Assembly (NCBI GenBank): GCA_001692895.1
Contig: KV748292.1
Location: 1 to 64,000, forward strand
Reading direction: 5' to 3'
Source: Cenococcum geophilum 1.58
Lineage: Eukaryota; Ascomycota; Dothideomycetes; Gloniales; Gloniaceae
Length of the DNA stretch: 64,000 nt
The position numbers and the translations under genes were made by a program. Shown in pieces: positions 24,433-33,289 of this stretch. The notes beneath the pieces were generated by a model that was not told the origin of the DNA, did not search any database, and worked only from the letters and a program-made list of their open reading frames with translations. Within the stretch, counting starts at the first letter, position 1; every line of letters starts with the position of its first letter.

Positions 24433-25707
24433 CAGTCGGCACCGAAATGATGTGAACACTGTGCACGGACGGAACGCTAAACATCGCCTACCACCAAAAT
24501 CCTTATAGAAATCGATGCCACGATTTGCGAGAGAAGATCTCGGAGTTTAAGCGCTAGAGAGCTTCAAATTGTATAGATTAGCTGATATTAATCTACAATA
24601 TATCCTGCATTTCTAAAGTGCGCCTCTGCGTGTATTCCACATGCTTGACTAATTGTAAACTCTAGGAAGTTTTTAAAGCTCTTAAACTCAGATGCTAGCA
24701 TATAGTTCCTCCTAATCCAAGCCTTTAGATCCTTAAATATTGCCTCAATGGGATTAAAATCTGGTGAGTATGGTGGTAAAAACTCTAGTATAACACCTAA
24801 ACGTTCGCAGAGCTCTTAAAGACGTGCTGATTTGTAGATAGACGTATTATCTAGTATAATTATTAATCGCGGTCCTGGATACGGTGTATAATTTGGTAAC
24901 ACCTAGCGCTCCACAAAATCTTTAAAAAGCGCAGCAGTAATAGCTCCCTGAAAGATAACATGGCTTATATAGCCCTTAACTGTTAATGCTGGTAGAATAC
25001 TCCATCTTTTAGATCTTCTATATGGCACCGATACCTTATAATCCATCCCTATCGGTGCCCAGCCTTGTTTCCTATTACTAGTCCTTTTATTTATAGTAGA
25101 CTCGTTAAGGAATACAAGCTGATTAGCAAACCACTGTTTTTGCCTACCCTGCCACGCACTGCGGAGCGGTGCGCTACGTTAAGCAGCATGCTTAGAGACT
25201 GCCTTTCTAGACCAGCGAGCGGCTTGGAGGATGCGGCGGATAGTAGAGGGCGAGGTTTGGATATCAAATTCGTTAAACAGGAAGTCTTGCATCTTATTGA
25301 TATACGCGGTAGGTTTGCCATTAAGGAACTCAAGCAGTCTCTAGATAACAACGTTAGCAGACACTTAGTACCATACTAAGGCCTCATACCAGCTTCTGGT
25401 ACTCTAGTAGAGTACTTAGTCTACCTAGCTTAACACTAGGTGGCGCGTACGGTTGACCCTAAAGGTTAAAATTCAATTGGAGCTTATAAACCGAGTTTCT
25501 CGATACCTTTAGAGCTTTTGCTATATTGGTAATCGTCTCGTTATGATCAAGTCGGAGTTTAATTTGATTTGCAACCTCAATTGGGAGACGACGAACCATA
25601 ATGTGGTGAGCTGAATACGATTCATCGATTTCTATGAGGATTTTGGTGGTGGGCGATGTTTGGCGTTCCGTCCGTGCACAGTGTTCACATCATTTCGGTG
25701 CCGACTG
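24433..25707 (-). mobile_element. Tc1-like DNA transposon 'X1'
   Basis: The element is 1275 bp with about 80-bp terminal inverted repeats beginning CAGTCGGCACCGAAATGATG. TA flanks both ends (24431-24432, 25708-25709). CAGT next to TA is typical of Tc1/mariner ends. The interior carries one transposase pseudogene. Outside the TAs lies the exact 27-nt inverted repeat (left arm now displaced by X2). The inverted repeat could instead be the outer part of longer terminal repeats of X1, with X2 inserted in the left one. The sequence alone does not decide this. RIP damage is mild. Confidence 0.9.
24588..25599 (-). pseudogene. Tc1-like transposase (DDE_3 type), mildly degraded
   Basis: It starts at ATG 25599-25597 with MVRRLPIEVANQIKLRL and an HTH reading DHNETITNIAKALKVSRNSV. 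A second HTH part follows (STIRRILQAARWSRKA). The core shows FLNESTINKRT (family FxDES), then LIIILDNTSIYKSARL (family LDNAxxH), then LPPYSPDFNPIEAIFKDLKAW (third catalytic acid kept). It ends HFRNAGYIVD and stop. Length is about 337 codons, normal for the family. The N-terminal part and the core lie in different frames, with the switch around 25.38 kb. A few stops sit at likely RIP sites, and the first catalytic Asp reads Asn. It is therefore inactive, though only slightly decayed compared with most of the window. Confidence 0.92.
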
Positions 25708-25709
25708 TA

Positions 25710-25736
25710 AGTGGATCGCGACAGCGGCACGGGTAA
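25710..25736. repeat. Right arm of the exact 27-nt inverted repeat
   Basis: Exact reverse complement of 22518-22544, directly after the right TA of X1. Confidence 0.9.
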
Positions 25737-25881
25737 GCTTTCCATAAGGTGACCTCCAGCAAGCACGTGCGATACCCCGCACTGACTACAGAAAGTGCAG
25801 TCGCTTAGGCTGTCCCGTACTTGTAAATGCTTAACCCCGCACCAAATCGAATACTAACCTCTGGGTAGTTGCGAGACACAT

Positions 25882-26025
25882 TATTATGCTCAAGCCTAAC
25901 CCACTCGACCATACAAACTACCAAAAAGGTAGTAGTAGTGTCTCGCGACTAGACAGGCTGCCGGTTGGAATGCCTTATAAGCTCTCCAGCCTATACCGTA
26001 GGTATGGGTAGCGCATTATATAATA
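25882..26025. repeat. Right LTR of element N
   Basis: 144 bp, same length as the left copy, with differences that look like RIP transitions. From 26026 the sequence is copia C1 again. Confidence 0.85.
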
Positions 26026-26825
26026 GTTAGGTATAAGGCTAGCGATCCTATTAAGTTTAGAAGAAGTAAAGAGTTTTTTAGTGGCTTTAACCTGGTCTAG
26101 GATTTCCTCTTTAGTCTATTCCGTTTAGTNCTTCTTATATATTATATTATATAAAGACTATATAATAGTAACTCGTTTGTCCCTTTTAACCTATATACCT
26201 TAGTAACGTAAAAGGGTTCGTAGGTTACGGATAGTAGTAGGGTTGCAGGCCTTAAAAATAGCTTCTATAAAGTCCGTAAAGTCTTTCTAGTATTGTTCCT
26301 ATAGGTCGTTATTTATAAGCTTAAAGTATTCGTACTTAAGGGTTTTAAATTTAATATAGTTATTAACATCGGTTATAGACGTAAGGTTGACTCCCTGCCT
26401 CTACTTTTCTTAACCTTTATTAACTTGCTTGCTGATGTCTGCCATACTATATATATAGTGTAGTACGTAGTAGGTGGAAGAGGTCTTATAGTAGTTCATA
26501 AAATTGGTTAACGGGTCCGTAGCGGTTTGTAGGAGGGTAAGAGGTCTCTATAAGGGGTCTAAAAAGAGGTTAGAGGGTGTGGTAGGAATAGGGGTTTAAG
26601 GTTTAAAGTAAGGGGGTTCCGTACAGGTCTGTATTTGCGTTTATTATACTTCTAGTAAACCGTACTAAGACTTAAATAAGTATATAGAGTTAGTGATAAG
26701 TCCGTAATCCCTAACTTCTAACCTTCTAGTAGGTTATACTAGGAGTCTAAATAGGTGGTCGCTGTTGTGTATCGCTCGGGGGGAGGTGTTAAGTAATTAT
26801 TAATCTATGCGCGCTTACTAATTAG
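26026..26825 (-). pseudogene. 5' part and gag N-terminal region of C1 (fossil)
   Basis: It aligns by eye with 55620-56485 of C2, including the gag start region and the 5' leader next to the LTR. One ambiguous base lies near 26130. It is broken at many sites. Confidence 0.75.
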
Positions 26826-27097
26826 TGTTTGTATTAACTTAATAATATAAGTAAGTTATATCCAGGGGCACGAAATACGTATAGTATTGTATACTCTTTT
26901 AGATAATGGTAACTGTTAATTCTATTAAGGTAGATTACGTAGTCTATATACTAACGCACCTCCCCCCTAATTAGTTAGTGCTTTAGGGGTGCACTAGACG
27001 CGTAAGCGGGTGGTTAGTACACCGAACGCGTAAATGTGTACTTGGCGTACCGAACGCGTAAGCACGCGGTTAGTACGATAGGTGCTGTAATTATACA
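26826..27097 (-). repeat. LTR of C1 (5' LTR, right)
   Basis: 272-bp partner of 8801-9072, ending TTATACA, then the target duplication aaaag. Confidence 0.93.
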
Positions 27098-27102
27098 AAA
27101 AG

Positions 27103-28203
27103 TTATTTAAAGAAATTTAAGACTTTTTATTAAGTAATTCTCTGAATTTTAAGAGACTACTTAGGCACTATAATCCTATATAAGTGCTATAAACTAAAGA
27201 GGTTTATTAGAATATCTAAGGAAATAAAAGAGGGTATTAAAATTCTCAATAACCTCTAACGCCAGAGAAAGAAACTCTATTTTATAGATTATATAGGAAA
27301 ATCTTTTAGAAATCTTGGAAAATCTAAAATATTCTCCTTAGAATAAACTAAGGCAACATATAATTAACCAAAAAGATAAAAAAAAAACCCTATATTTTCA
27401 GTATAACTAAGAATATTAAGCTACTAATTGGAATTAGAATCTTCTGGAAATTTATAAGAAGCTAGCAAGATTTATTAGTAAATTCTAAAAAAAAATAAGC
27501 TATTTTATATACCTAGTTAAAGACCACCCTTGGACTTAATTTTTAAAACCTTCTTTAAGGCAGCAACGCGCGCACCGTTAATATTAAGCATCTTATTAGA
27601 AAATCTAAGAAGTTAGTTCATTTTACTTAAAAAAAAAATATTTAAAAAAAAAACGAGAATTAAATACCTTATTAACTGAAAAAATACTAAAAAGAATCTT
27701 AAAAAAGGAAAGAAGGTAAGATCTATATCTGCTAAAGGCCTTAGGCATTCTCTTATTTTTATTAAGGTCGGAATTTCCCTAAAAAAAGTTAGTTTTATTA
27801 AAATATATAAGAAATAAACTAGATTTCTTACCTCCTAAAGCCCTTTCTTTATATACTAGAGCTCTAGAATAGATTCCTAGGTAAAGTAAGAAATTATATT
27901 ACTATTATTAGAATTTTTAATAATATACTTTATAGTTATAGCCATAAGAAAGTATATTACGTTCCTTAATACCATTAATTGCCTTTTTAGGTATACGCTA
28001 AAAAATATTAAATTAGTTATTTTTTGTCTAAAAAATAGCGAAAAACTTACTATATTTTAAACGTAATAGGTATAGTATCTAGGATCTGCGTCCTTATATC
28101 CCTAGAAGCCAGCCCTAAAATATTAAAAAAACTAAGAAAAAATGCAATCTTTCTTACCTTAACTTCTCCTTAAGGTCTTTATCTTGTTGCTCCTAGATAG
28201 AAT
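27103..28203. other. AT-rich DNA, no gene recognised
   Basis: This continues the 8111-8795 sequence across the C1 insertion. It is rich in A and T runs and lacks the dense TA/CTAG pattern of the RIP-hit elements. It may be old single-copy intergenic DNA. I see no convincing exon. Confidence 0.4.
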
Positions 28204-28205
28204 TA

Positions 28206-28543
28206 CAGTAAAACCTCCTTAGTACGATATGGGGTATATAACGATATCCTCTGTATTACGATCTGCACCCCTTAATTAAGCCTTTTTTAGTGTAATATTA
28301 CGATAATCTGACTTTTAACAATATCGTTAGGCACCTATTACCAATATCGGTATAACCAGTAGAGAATTTGTATGGGAAGGGGCCCTATTTAGCCCGCGAG
28401 GTAGACATCCTAAGCCTTTTTAGGCATTAAGCCCTTCTTTTTCCTGCTTATTCACCCAACACGTGACTCCTAATATAACAATACCATCGGTATTACGATA
28501 CGCTCGGCCGAACAAACGGTATTGTACTAAAGAGATTTTACTA
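28206..28543. mobile_element. 338-bp pogo-type MITE
   Basis: The terminal inverted repeats read CAGTAAAACCTCCTTAGTAC on the left and, complemented, TAGTAAAATCTCTTTAGTAC on the right. TA flanks both sides (28204-28205, 28544-28545). The CAGTxxAACCTC start is characteristic of the pogo/Tigger group. Inside, tacgata and tattacgat motifs recur. It is non-coding and only lightly hit by RIP, and contains a GC-normal patch near 28.39-28.47 kb. Confidence 0.85.
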
Positions 28544-28545
28544 TA

Positions 28546-29117
28546 GTATATTTTTAAAGCCACTAAGAAAAAAATATACCTTTAAGGGCTTTTTTAATAA
28601 CTATCTTTTCTTATATGCTGCCTTATTGGCAGTAGTAATTATAGCAGCACTAGCAGATCTAATACCTAAAATTTAAAATAATTCTCGGAAAAAATAAGAA
28701 AAAATATTAGTAAATAAAGCAATAGGCTATATATTAAATAATTCTTTCTAGTAAGAAAGGAAGCCTAGGATGTCGGAAAATCTAATAATTAAGTAATTAA
28801 TAGGGTAGAAAACCGAGAGAAAATTTTCTTAAAAAGTTTTAAAAAATAGAAACGTTAATTTAAAGCCAATATGTTAGAATAACCAAGAAATTAGTAAATA
28901 GTATGATATAAAACCAAGAAACAAATTTCCCGAAATTTTTTAAAAATTTAAATTGTTAATTTTAAGCTAATATATTAAAATAACTAAGAAACTGGTAAGC
29001 GGTATAATATAAAACCGAGAAAAGAAAAAATAAATCTTTATTAATTTAAAAATATAGTTCTAAAGGCCTTTTTTTTCTAAAAATATATAAAAATTATATA
29101 ACTTGAAAAATTACTTA
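28546..29117. repeat. AT-rich DNA with a tandem repeat of about 101 bp
   Basis: Two diverged copies (about 28809-28910 and 28911-29011) and the start of a third share gttaatttaaagccaatat-type and gatataaaacc(a/g)agaaa-type words. No gene is seen in the remainder. Confidence 0.65.
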
Positions 29118-29122
29118 CTTAG

Positions 29123-29304
29123 TGTCACGGCACTGACCTGACACGTTGTTATGATTTAGTGTTGTTATAACACGAGCACGGACTTAACCCCTAAGCGACG
29201 TGTATATAGATCGCCTTACCTCCTACATAGATCCTTACACGATATCGTTTATCAATGATATAACCTCGTACATCGTACCTTGATAGTCCGTACGTATTGT
29301 GACA
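29123..29304. repeat. Solo LTR, 182 bp
   Basis: The ends TGTCAC and GTGACA form a perfect 6-bp terminal inverted repeat. The same 5 bases, cttag, flank both sides (29118-29122, 29305-29309). That is the pattern left when recombination between two LTRs removes the interior. It is GC-normal and shows little RIP. No related internal sequence is in the window. Confidence 0.88.
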
Positions 29305-29309
29305 CTTAG

Positions 29310-29677
29310 GAGGTATATTAAATGCTCTATAAGAGCTGTTAGATTAAAAATCTAGTATATAAGTTAGTTTATAACGTATATAGCTAATATAAAGCTCTAG
29401 CTTACTAGATATTCGCTTATTAATTAAGCGATAGGGTATTAAAGGTCGACGTAGTTAATTAAGAGTAATCTTGGGCGCCAAGACCTCGCGTATACTAAGC
29501 CATTTTGGGATTAGCGCCCCGACCGTCCGCGCCTGGACGGTTACCATCTAAGAAGAAGAAAAGAGTATATTATATATCTAACTGTACGTCCCTTAAGCCT
29601 ATCTAAGTTGTTAAAGACTCTTAGGGCTATAGACTAATCTAGATATTAAATCTAGTGAGCCAATTTACCCTACCATA
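29310..29677 (-). repeat. Ty3-type LTR fragment related to the LTR of element M
   Basis: Read on the minus strand it starts TATGGTAGGGTAAATTGGC and shares about 170 bp with 58061-57900 (CACTAGATTTAATATCTAGA, AGGCTTAAGGGAC, ATAATATACTCTTTTCTT). Beyond that the two differ. It carries a GC-rich hairpin-like stretch (gaccgtccgcgcctggacgg, near 29520). Its lower end is unclear because the solo LTR sits there. Confidence 0.65.
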
Positions 29678-29858
29678 TACCTCTTCTACCTAAGTTATTA
29701 TCCCCTAACGACTTCTAAAACTCTAAAACTCCCTATCTTTAAAATAAAGGTATAGTAGGTAACTATATACGTTCCTTACCCTTATTATAAACATCAGGAA
29801 AATATTCGTAGGATGAGATTTAAGTAGACTTTGGTTTTCGCGTTTCGCGTAATTGACA
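29678..29858. other. Short stretch beside the LTR fragment, no gene
   Basis: This may be the 3' end of the element to which the LTR fragment belonged. A purine-rich stretch, read on the minus strand, lies next to the LTR start. Confidence 0.35.
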
Positions 29859-29859
29859 T

Positions 29860-30110
29860 GCAATTTGACCAACTCAACACGTAATTAACTAACTTGACAC
29901 GCAATTGACCAATTTAACACATCTAAAGGTTAAATAACACGCAGTTGACCTATTTAACAACTTTAAAAGCTAACTATATATTCCTTGACACGCAGTTGAC
30001 CTATTTAATAGCTAACTGTATATTCCTTGACACGCAGTTAACCTATTTAACAACTTTAAAAGCTAACTATATATTCCTTAATATGCAATTAAGGTAAAGT
30101 TATATGCTAA
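29860..30110. repeat. Minisatellite 1, unit about 50 bp
   Basis: Three to four copies of a unit containing acacgcagttgacctattta, aacaactttaaaagctaac and tatattcc. An older array of acgcaattgacc words precedes it. Confidence 0.8.
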
Positions 30111-30149
30111 TTACGCAAATGAATTTTTACACAGTTTTATTACTTAGAG

Positions 30150-30448
30150 GCTCTGTATAAGGCTCTACACAAAGCTCTACACGAAGCTCTACACGAAGCT
30201 CTATACGAAGCTCTATACGAAGCTCTACGTACAGAGGCTCTGCACGAGGCTCTGCGCGAAGCTCTGCGTACGGAGGCTCTACACGAAGCCCTGCACGAGG
30301 CTCTGCGCGAAGCTCTGCATACGGAGGCTCTACACGAAGCTCTACACGAAGCTCTATACGAAGCTCTATACGAAGCTCTACGTACAGAGGCTCTGCACAA
30401 GGCTCTGCGCGAAGCTCTGCGTACGGAGGCTCTACACGAAGCTCTGCA
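30150..30448. repeat. Minisatellite 2, 12-bp unit GAAGCTCTACAC
   Basis: About 25 copies of a 12-bp unit (GAAGCTCTGCAC, GAAGCTCTATAC and variants). A longer block with gtac(a/g)gaggctctgcac recurs near 30226 and 30380, a higher-order pattern. The same 12-bp unit fills the hAT element at 47.1-47.48 kb. Open frames across it (for example 30140-30400 minus) arise because the unit is a multiple of three, so I do not call a gene. Confidence 0.92.
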
Positions 30449-30589
30449 TCGGGTCCCCGCTATATTCCCGATAGCGTCTACACGTGTCTCTGCCTATGTA
30501 GCCGCCTTATTTTTTTACCCTTCCTTCCTTCCTTACATCCTCCCTACCTAGGGAGGCACTAGAACGGCAGCCAGCAGAGGACCGTTGCT

Positions 30590-30915
30590 AGAACTAGATG
30601 ACTATCGCTAGAACTAAACGACCGTCGCCAGAGCCAGACGACTGGAACCAGACGACCGTCGCCAGAACCAGACGACCGTCGCTAGAACCAGACGACCGTC
30701 GCTAGAACCAGACGACCGTCGCCAGAACCAGACGACCGTCGCTAGAACCAGACGACCGTCGCCAGAACCAGACGACCGTTACCAGAGCCAGACGACCGTT
30801 ACCAGAACCAGACGACCGTCGCCAGAACCAGACGACCGTCGCCAGAACCAGACGACCGTCGCTAGAACCAGACGACCGTCGCCAGAACCAGACGACTGTC
30901 GCCAGAGCCAGACGA
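30590..30915. repeat. Minisatellite 3, 20-bp unit
   Basis: About 16 copies of AGAACCAGACGACCGTCGCC with few variants (t for c, g for a). It is GC-rich and not RIP-mutated. Confidence 0.93.
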
Positions 30916-30959
30916 CAACGACTAGCCAGCGAACACTATAAACGATTCGATCGATTGAT

Positions 30960-31175
30960 CGAATCAAGGTAGCATAGACAGATAGGCACAAACAGGGAGA
31001 TGCTAACGGGTAGGCAGATGCAGACAGGTAGGCAGATAGAGACAGGTAAGCAGATGCAGACAGGTAAGCAGATGCAGACAGGTAGGTAGATGCTGACGGG
31101 TAGGCGATGCAGACAGGTAGGCGATGCAGGCAGGTAGGTAGATAGGCAGGTAGGTAAGTCAATAGGTAGATAGGT
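30960..31175. repeat. Minisatellite 4, unit about 16-20 bp
   Basis: Variable copies of gatgcagacaggtaggca lie next to minisatellite 3. The open frame 30779-31162 (minus) spans both arrays and looks like a repeat artefact. Confidence 0.85.
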
Positions 31176-31179
31176 AGAA

Positions 31180-31469
31180 GAGAACCATCGCTATATTATA
31201 TTAAATTATCTAAAATAATATTATTTATTTTGCTAGCCTTATAAATAGCTTTAAAATAGCTTTTATTTATTTAAAATATGCTATTAGTATAAAAGAGGTA
31301 AATATAATTATGGTTGCCAAATGCGCAGATTACTGGCAGGTTGCGCGTAGGCTGCGCGCAGGCTGCGTGTCAAAAAAACACGACATAGGCTAGTCGGTCG
31401 AGTTGCCAAATGACCTCAACTGCGCGCCAATTGCGTCAACCACCAGCCATTAAGGCCATTGAAAGGGTA
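31180..31469. other. AT-rich spacer, then a 133-bp GC-normal patch with imperfect inverted ends
   Basis: The patch 31311-31443 begins TGGTTGCCAAATGCGCAG and ends CTGCGCGCCAATTGCGTCAA plus cca. Complemented, that end reads TGGTTGACGCAATTGGCGCG, an imperfect inverted match. It contains tandem aggctgcgcgc words. The same acgcaattg(g)acc vocabulary occurs at 29.86-29.95 kb, so 29.86-31.44 kb may be one non-coding element. The evidence is weak. Confidence 0.4.
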
Positions 31470-32960
31470 CCATATTTTGCCGATGAACCTAAGATAGTAA
31501 ATAAGGAGACTCCGTTCTAGTTAAATAAGACTGCTTATATCCGCCTAGTAGGGTAGTATAAGAGGCATTAGACTAGCGGCTCTTAGATAATATAGCTCTT
31601 TCGCATCCTTCTATTTACTTAGTTCTATTCTATAATTCTTTAGGTAGCTCTATATAGCTCTATCCTTCTATAATAATAGGGGGCACTCTACTTAGGTCTA
31701 CTGCAATAGTTAAAGGATTAATTCTATTATTAACGTAGTAAAAGTATAAGCGGCTATTAAAGCGCTTTATCTCGGTTATACGCATAAGCTAAAACGCATC
31801 CTTATAGTTTTTAATAGCCCTAAAACGGTAAAAATGCATCCATTTCCTAACTTTGTTCCTATTACTATTAAGAAGAAGGTTATAATCTTAAATTACTACT
31901 AGAGAATCCCATTGTCGTCTACTTAGAAGGGCGTTAAATAAGGCACTAGTAGCTATAAGCTTAACTATAGTAGGGAAGCGGTATAGGATTACGTTATAAA
32001 GATTAGTATATCTAGATAGCGTATAGGGCGGTGCTTTTAAGTCTTAGTAAGCTTCTGCTAGTTCTACCTAGGTTCCTCCTTCCGTAACTTTAAGGTTATT
32101 ATAGTCGTCCTAAATACCAATAAACTATAGCAGTATTATTTGCTGGGTCCTAGTTAAAGGTCTTTTTACTTTATATAGAAGGTAAGGCATAGTTATACGC
32201 ACGTCCCCTTTCTTATATGGCTAAGCTATCTAGTCGGTTATATACTTTTCTACATCTTTAGTGGTCTAGTTTTAGTTTAAGATCTTATAAATAAATCCAT
32301 CACCCTTAGTTAATCCTCGCGCCTTAAGATTCTCCTACTATAATTTTAGGTAGTAATATATGCTAGGTAGAATAATCGTGTAATTATTTTTAGTCTTATT
32401 ATCTAAAGAAATGCTTTCTTAAATTATATTAGCACCGCGTTTACTTTCTAAGAGAGAAGGAATATTAATATTAATATAGCGGAAAGCTATATAGTCTCCT
32501 TTAACGGCGAACTTTGTATAGTAAGGGTAGGAGATAAATTACTACTAGCTATTAGGTTTAAGGGCGTAATAAAGATAATAATACTAAGGATCCTATTTTA
32601 TTAGCTACTAGTAAAGACTATAGACCATTATTCTTAACTAGCCGTAATTTAGTTGCCTATTAATTAAACGCTAACAATAATAATATATACGTATTTCCTT
32701 ATTAATTATTACTAAGATGCTAAAGTCCTATTACTATCTAAATACGTTTAAAACTATGGATCCTTTTTACTGCTATACTTTTTAGTTATCTAGTATTATT
32801 ATCTAATTAAGCAAAGTCTCTCTATTATAGGAAAACCTTAGCGCTAAGTTATAAATAAACTTATATAGTCTTAAGGAGTTAGATAAAACTAAAGGTCTAT
32901 AAGCCTTTCTAAACTAGGAGTACGTAGTAGGGTCTATCTTTATAGTGCTAAGGTAGTTAT
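31470..32960 (-). pseudogene. Unidentified decayed coding element 'Q', second part
   Basis: On the minus strand one reading direction keeps a protein-like character for most of 1.4 kb. Visible segments include KGDVRITMPYLLYKVKRPL (near 32.2 kb), YTLSRYTNLYNVILYRFPT (near 31.98 kb), FNALLSRRQWDSLVVI (near 31.92 kb), RKWMHFYRFRAIKNYKDAF (near 31.83 kb) and NPLTIAVDLSRVPPIIIEGW (near 31.70 kb). I do not recognise the family. It lacks RT, integrase and DDE signatures that I know. It ends where the LINE 3' tail begins (32963). The matching strand and style at 38.65-39.93 kb suggest the LINE split one element. It is heavily broken. Confidence 0.4.
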
Positions 32961-33289
32961 AAGCATAATAATAATATTATTCATTGCTTAACGTCCGATT
33001 CGGATCCCTATTAGGCCCACGCGGACTACTCCTTATATACATGTGGGGAGAAAACTCTATTTAAGAAAACCCCGTAATCTATCTCCCCGCCTTTTAGGAC
33101 TTGCCTATAAGGCGCCTACGAGGCGCCTATAAGTCACCTATGGTGCTCTACTACCTTACTTTTTAACCTTCTTAGGAACCACTACTGCCGTAACAAGCCT
33201 ACGGACGCGCTAGTATCGCAAACTTTACTCTACCACTGTAGAGTCATTAGGGGGCGCCCATTACTTACCCCCCCACCCTCTATTACCAT

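Larger units (their letters stand above)
13506..26025. mobile_element. LTR-flanked non-coding element 'N' with four nested insertions
   Basis: Two 144-bp direct repeats (13506-13649 and 25882-26025) with ends TGTTATGC...GCATGACA bound a block inserted in C1. Without its nested elements the interior is about 2.3 kb and shows no gag or pol, so N looks like a non-autonomous LTR element. The interior holds a 668-bp tandem repeat. Nested inside are copia C3, a TA-flanked MITE, X2 and X1. The bases next to the two repeats (ctagg and gttag) do not match. The pair may therefore not be one clean insertion; recombination between two N copies would explain that. The left repeat and about 220 bp next to it have escaped RIP far better than the right one. 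Confidence 0.7.
8801..27097 (-). mobile_element. Ty1/copia element 'C1', interrupted by element N
   Basis: Two 272-bp LTRs (8801-9072 and 26826-27097) are flanked by the same 5-bp duplication aaaag (8796-8800 and 27098-27102). Coding is on the minus strand, so the 5' end is at the right. Gag lies from about 26.8 kb down to the N insertion. Left of N the order is knuckle (about 12.95 kb), protease (about 12.5 kb), integrase (about 12.0-11.4 kb), reverse transcriptase (about 11.0-10.2 kb) and RNase H (about 9.95-9.35 kb). This order is diagnostic of copia elements. Element N (13506-26025) sits inside. It is a close relative of C2 at 50.6 kb. It is broken at many sites by RIP. Confidence 0.92.

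Noticed and set aside
25065-25379. 104-codon plus-strand open frame
   Set aside because: It is antisense to the X1 transposase core. The minus strand carries the recognisable DDE motifs.
27103-28203. Possible intron-containing host gene in AT-rich DNA
   Set aside because: Some GT...AG pairs can be found, but no exon has convincing coding character.
30140-30400. Open frame of 86 codons, Arg/Ala/Ser-rich, minus strand
   Set aside because: It lies entirely in the 12-bp minisatellite. Any frame stays open in a multiple-of-three repeat without stops.
30779-31162. 127-codon open frame, minus strand
   Set aside because: It spans minisatellites 3 and 4, and the protein is a string of repeat units with no domain.
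30150-31175. CRISPR-like direct repeat array
   Set aside because: The units are contiguous with no unique spacers, and the rest of the window is eukaryotic.
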